Shown: positions 41,209 to 42,820 of the stretch, piece by piece
How the letters are laid out: each line of letters opens with the position of its first letter
How positions within the stretch are numbered: the stretch's first letter is position 1
Origin: an uncultured Pseudomonadota bacterium
GTDB lineage: Bacteria; Pseudomonadota; Alphaproteobacteria; Rs-D84
DNA: 42,820 nt
Reading direction: 5' to 3'
Assembly: GCA_949296475.1 (NCBI GenBank)
Contig: CASFOK010000015.1
Span: 1-42,820 of the forward strand
Made by a program: the position numbers and the translations under genes
Notes under the pieces: generated by a model
The model's database searches: none
Seen by the model: only the letters and a program-made list of their open reading frames with translations
What the model was told of the DNA's origin: nothing

Positions 41209-42141
41209 ATGAAAAAAATATCTATTTTTATGTTGTCTGCTTTACTGGCTGTGCCAGGGTTTGCACAGGAAGCGTCGTTGGCAGAAGAAAATATTGCAAG
41301 CGATAACAACAGTGTTGCAACTGTTGCGTCAGATAATACGGCAGATGTTAAAACGGAAAATAAGACCGAAGTTAATCCTGATATAAAATTTCCTCATGGT
41401 TTACAACTGGGCGTTGGGGTGTCGGCGACAAGCGGTTTGAACGGTTTCGTAGGTTATGCAAATAAAAATTTCGATTCGTTCTGGTGGAAACGTTTCGGCG
41501 TTCGTTTGGATTTTGCCACGACCGCACCTTTGAAATCTGCCATTAATTCAGGCATAGATTCTATTATGGGTGATGAAGGTATTGAAATGGGCGACGGTCT
41601 TAGAATAAAAGACGGCTCTATCAAAGCGCAACATTTTGCGGCGATGCTTGATTTTTACCCGTTTGGGAAGACGTGGTTTCTTGGTGGGCTTCGTTTAACC
41701 GGTGGATATTATTTTGGTGAATTAGATTTGCGCGCCAACCTGGCGGGTACGATAAACGATTTACCAGATGCGGAATTCGCGTTTGAATTAGAAGGTATAA
41801 ACTATAAATACGTTGGTAATGAAATTCATGGCACCGCAAAAGCGGACTGGAATTATCGCGGACCGTATTTGGGTACGGGATTTGACTTGGGCTTATTTGC
41901 GGGCTTTAAGATTTATCTTGATGCCGGCGTTGTATTTACTAATAAGACAGCGCAACTGGGGCTGGATTTACCGACGAACAATTTGCAGAAATGGAACGGC
42001 AGTTCTTGGCAGAATGTTGATTTAAGCGGCATAAAAGAATTTGAACAGGCAAAGCATGATGCGCTGGCAGATGCCCAAGATGAATTAGATAAGTTAAAGT
42101 TCTATCCGATGGTAAAGATTGGTTTTATGTATCGGTTTTAA
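41209..42141 (+). CDS. Outer-membrane beta-barrel protein
   Basis: The 310-residue product has a signal peptide ending GFAQ, an acidic Asn/Thr-rich linker (about 20-60) and a barrel of alternating strands (GLQLGVGVSATSGLNGFVGY, TWFLGGLRLTGGYYFGELDL, YLGTGFDLGLFAGFKIYLDAG). It ends MVKIGFMYRF with the C-terminal Phe required for Bam-mediated insertion. A loop of Asp/Ala/Lys-rich helix (about 275-295) precedes the last strand. The substrate is unknown. It has a good promoter and Shine-Dalgarno and its own terminator. Confidence 0.7.
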   Translation: MKKISIFMLSALLAVPGFAQEASLAEENIASDNNSVATVASDNTADVKTENKTEVNPDIKFPHGLQLGVGVSATSGLNGFVGYANKNFDSFWWKRFGVRLDFATTAPLKSAINSGIDSIMGDEGIEMGDGLRIKDGSIKAQHFAAMLDFYPFGKTWFLGGLRLTGGYYFGELDLRANLAGTINDLPDAEFAFELEGINYKYVGNEIHGTAKADWNYRGPYLGTGFDLGLFAGFKIYLDAGVVFTNKTAQLGLDLPTNNLQKWNGSSWQNVDLSGIKEFEQAKHDALADAQDELDKLKFYPMVKIGFMYRF

Positions 42142-42168
42142 TGTCGCGTAGACGAATCGTTAAAATCA

Positions 42169-42196
42169 GGGCGCCGAATCGGCGTCCTTTTTTGTT
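42169..42196 (+). terminator. Intrinsic terminator
   Basis: GGGCGCCG (42169-42176) and CGGCGTCC (42180-42187) pair with one G-U around AAT, followed by a T run. It protects the rRNA promoter region from read-through. Confidence 0.85.
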
Positions 42197-42316
42197 TTAC
42201 GAAGCAAAAAGTGTGATATTACGAATCGTTTTTTTTGTACATAAAATAAAACGTAAAAAAAACTCCAAAATAAAAAACGGCGGATTTCTGGGATTTTTTG
42301 TTTTTTTATAAATATT

Positions 42317-42369
42317 TGAAAATTATTTTTGAAAAAATGCTTGACTTTTTTTGAAATTGCGCACATACT
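42317..42369 (+). promoter_or_regulatory. rRNA operon promoter with UP element
   Basis: TTGACT (42341-42346) and CATACT (42364-42369) are 17 bp apart; a GC-rich discriminator (ATGCGGG) follows, as in stringently controlled rRNA promoters. Bases 42319-42335 match every specified position of the E. coli UP-element consensus AAAWWTWTTTTnnnAAA, placed within a base of the usual distance from the -35. Confidence 0.85.
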
Positions 42370-42375
42370 ATGCGG

Positions 42376-42728
42376 GCTTTCAAGTTGGGAACAAATCAAA
42401 AAAGAATCTCAACCCCTGAAATTCTGCGGTTAACGGAACGGACCATAAGAATAGGGTTCCATTAATTACGCAAACATTGTGAATAAAAGCAGCTCATCAA
42501 AAGATTTTTGAATAATTCAAGAATCTGTTCAAGAAGAGATATGCAGACAGTTGAATTTGGAATATCCAAACTTTGACTAAGTCAAATGTGCATATCCTAG
42601 ACAGGTAGTAGGTTTACAATAAGTAGAACCTCGTTAAAAACTTGTCTTGCGAATATATATATGTAAAGACGAACTGATTAAAGTCAGCTTTGTTTAATAT
42701 GCACAGGACTTAACTACAGGTTTTTTAG
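42376..42728 (+). other. Structured leader of the rRNA operon
   Basis: About 350 nt between the promoter and the 16S start hold no credible gene. Several hairpins are visible. GATATGCA (42538-42545) pairs with TGCATATC (42589-42596) and encloses two small hairpins (42556-42570 and 42572-42586). A second stem, 42600-42606 with 42640-42646, encloses AGGTT/AACCT. A boxA-type antitermination signal could not be identified with confidence. Confidence 0.65.
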
Positions 42729-42820
42729 AACTTGAGAGTTTGATCCTGGCTCAGAACGAACGCTGGCGGCAGGTCTTAGGCATGCAAGTCGAACGGGTGA
42801 AGCAGGGCTTGCCCTGTGGA
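42729..42820 (+). rRNA. rrs: 16S ribosomal RNA, 5' end (truncated by window edge)
   Basis: The sequence AGAGTTTGATCCTGGCTCAG (42735-42754) is the universal 16S 5' signature, followed by ACGAACGCTGGCGGCAGG and CATGCAAGTCGAACG. The start near 42729 is set by comparison with known 16S 5' ends and may be off by a few bases. The AACTTGAGAG 5' end is common in Alphaproteobacteria. Confidence 0.97.

Noticed and set aside
42538-42596. A tRNA gene upstream of 16S rRNA
   Set aside because: The branched fold is about 59 nt with only two small arms and lacks the conserved T-loop and D-loop bases.

Overview
The window is a gene-dense, AT-rich stretch of a Gram-negative bacterial chromosome, most likely an alphaproteobacterium with a compact genome. 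The evidence is the outer-membrane biogenesis genes (lptD, lptG, lpxD, fabZ, ompH, a BamB-like lipoprotein), a DUF4167 protein (a family known from Alphaproteobacteria), an RpoH-type sigma factor, and the 5' end of a 16S rRNA gene with an alphaproteobacterial look at the right edge. A more precise placement, such as an uncultured gut lineage, is a guess. No CRISPR array, IS element, phage or tRNA gene was found.

Layout. 1-5.7 kb (minus): lptG-lptD-surA-like-rlmN and a TIM-barrel gene that runs off the left edge. 5.9-9.9 kb (plus): nusA-infB with conspicuous RNA hairpins before each gene. 10-13.4 kb: der, a Yip1-like membrane protein, a short BamB-like lipoprotein and a YfgM-like protein, an expanded version of the yfgM-bamB-der cluster. 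13.5-15.4 kb: rpoH followed by a porin-like gene. 15.4-17.8 kb (minus): rsmE, an RluB-like synthase and a TPR membrane protein. 17.9-22.2 kb (plus): an orphan VirD4/TraG-type coupling ATPase, a COG3014-like lipoprotein and lpoB. 22.2-27.6 kb (minus): a DUF4167 gene, dnaX followed by a type IVb pilin and an OmpA-like lipoprotein, then ompH, lpxD and fabZ. 27.7-33.6 kb (plus): three consecutive overlapping genes for PilV-like minor pilins, then a zinc-ribbon/DUF3426 protein, a small secreted protein and an RluC/D synthase. 33.7-39.8 kb (plus): three unrecognised exported proteins, two of them rich in regularly spaced cysteines. 39.9-42.1 kb: a divergent pair, an unrecognised exported protein and a beta-barrel outer-membrane protein. 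42.2-42.8 kb: a strong rRNA promoter, a structured leader of about 350 nt and the 16S start.

The best candidate for something undescribed is the envelope gene set: a PilS-like major pilin, three tandem PilV-like tip pilins, an orphan VirD4-like ATPase, an OmpA-like lipoprotein and the cysteine-module exported proteins. They resemble scattered parts of an IncI-type thin pilus or secretion apparatus, but no assembly ATPase, secretin or prepilin peptidase lies in the window, so their joint function is inference.

A second theme is regulatory. At least six genes (lptG, rpoH, the virD4-like gene, the COG3014-like gene, lpxD and the 39.9-kb gene) have a -10 hexamer ending only 6-9 nt before the start codon and no Shine-Dalgarno sequence, which suggests leaderless mRNAs. 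Other genes in the window have ordinary Shine-Dalgarno sites.
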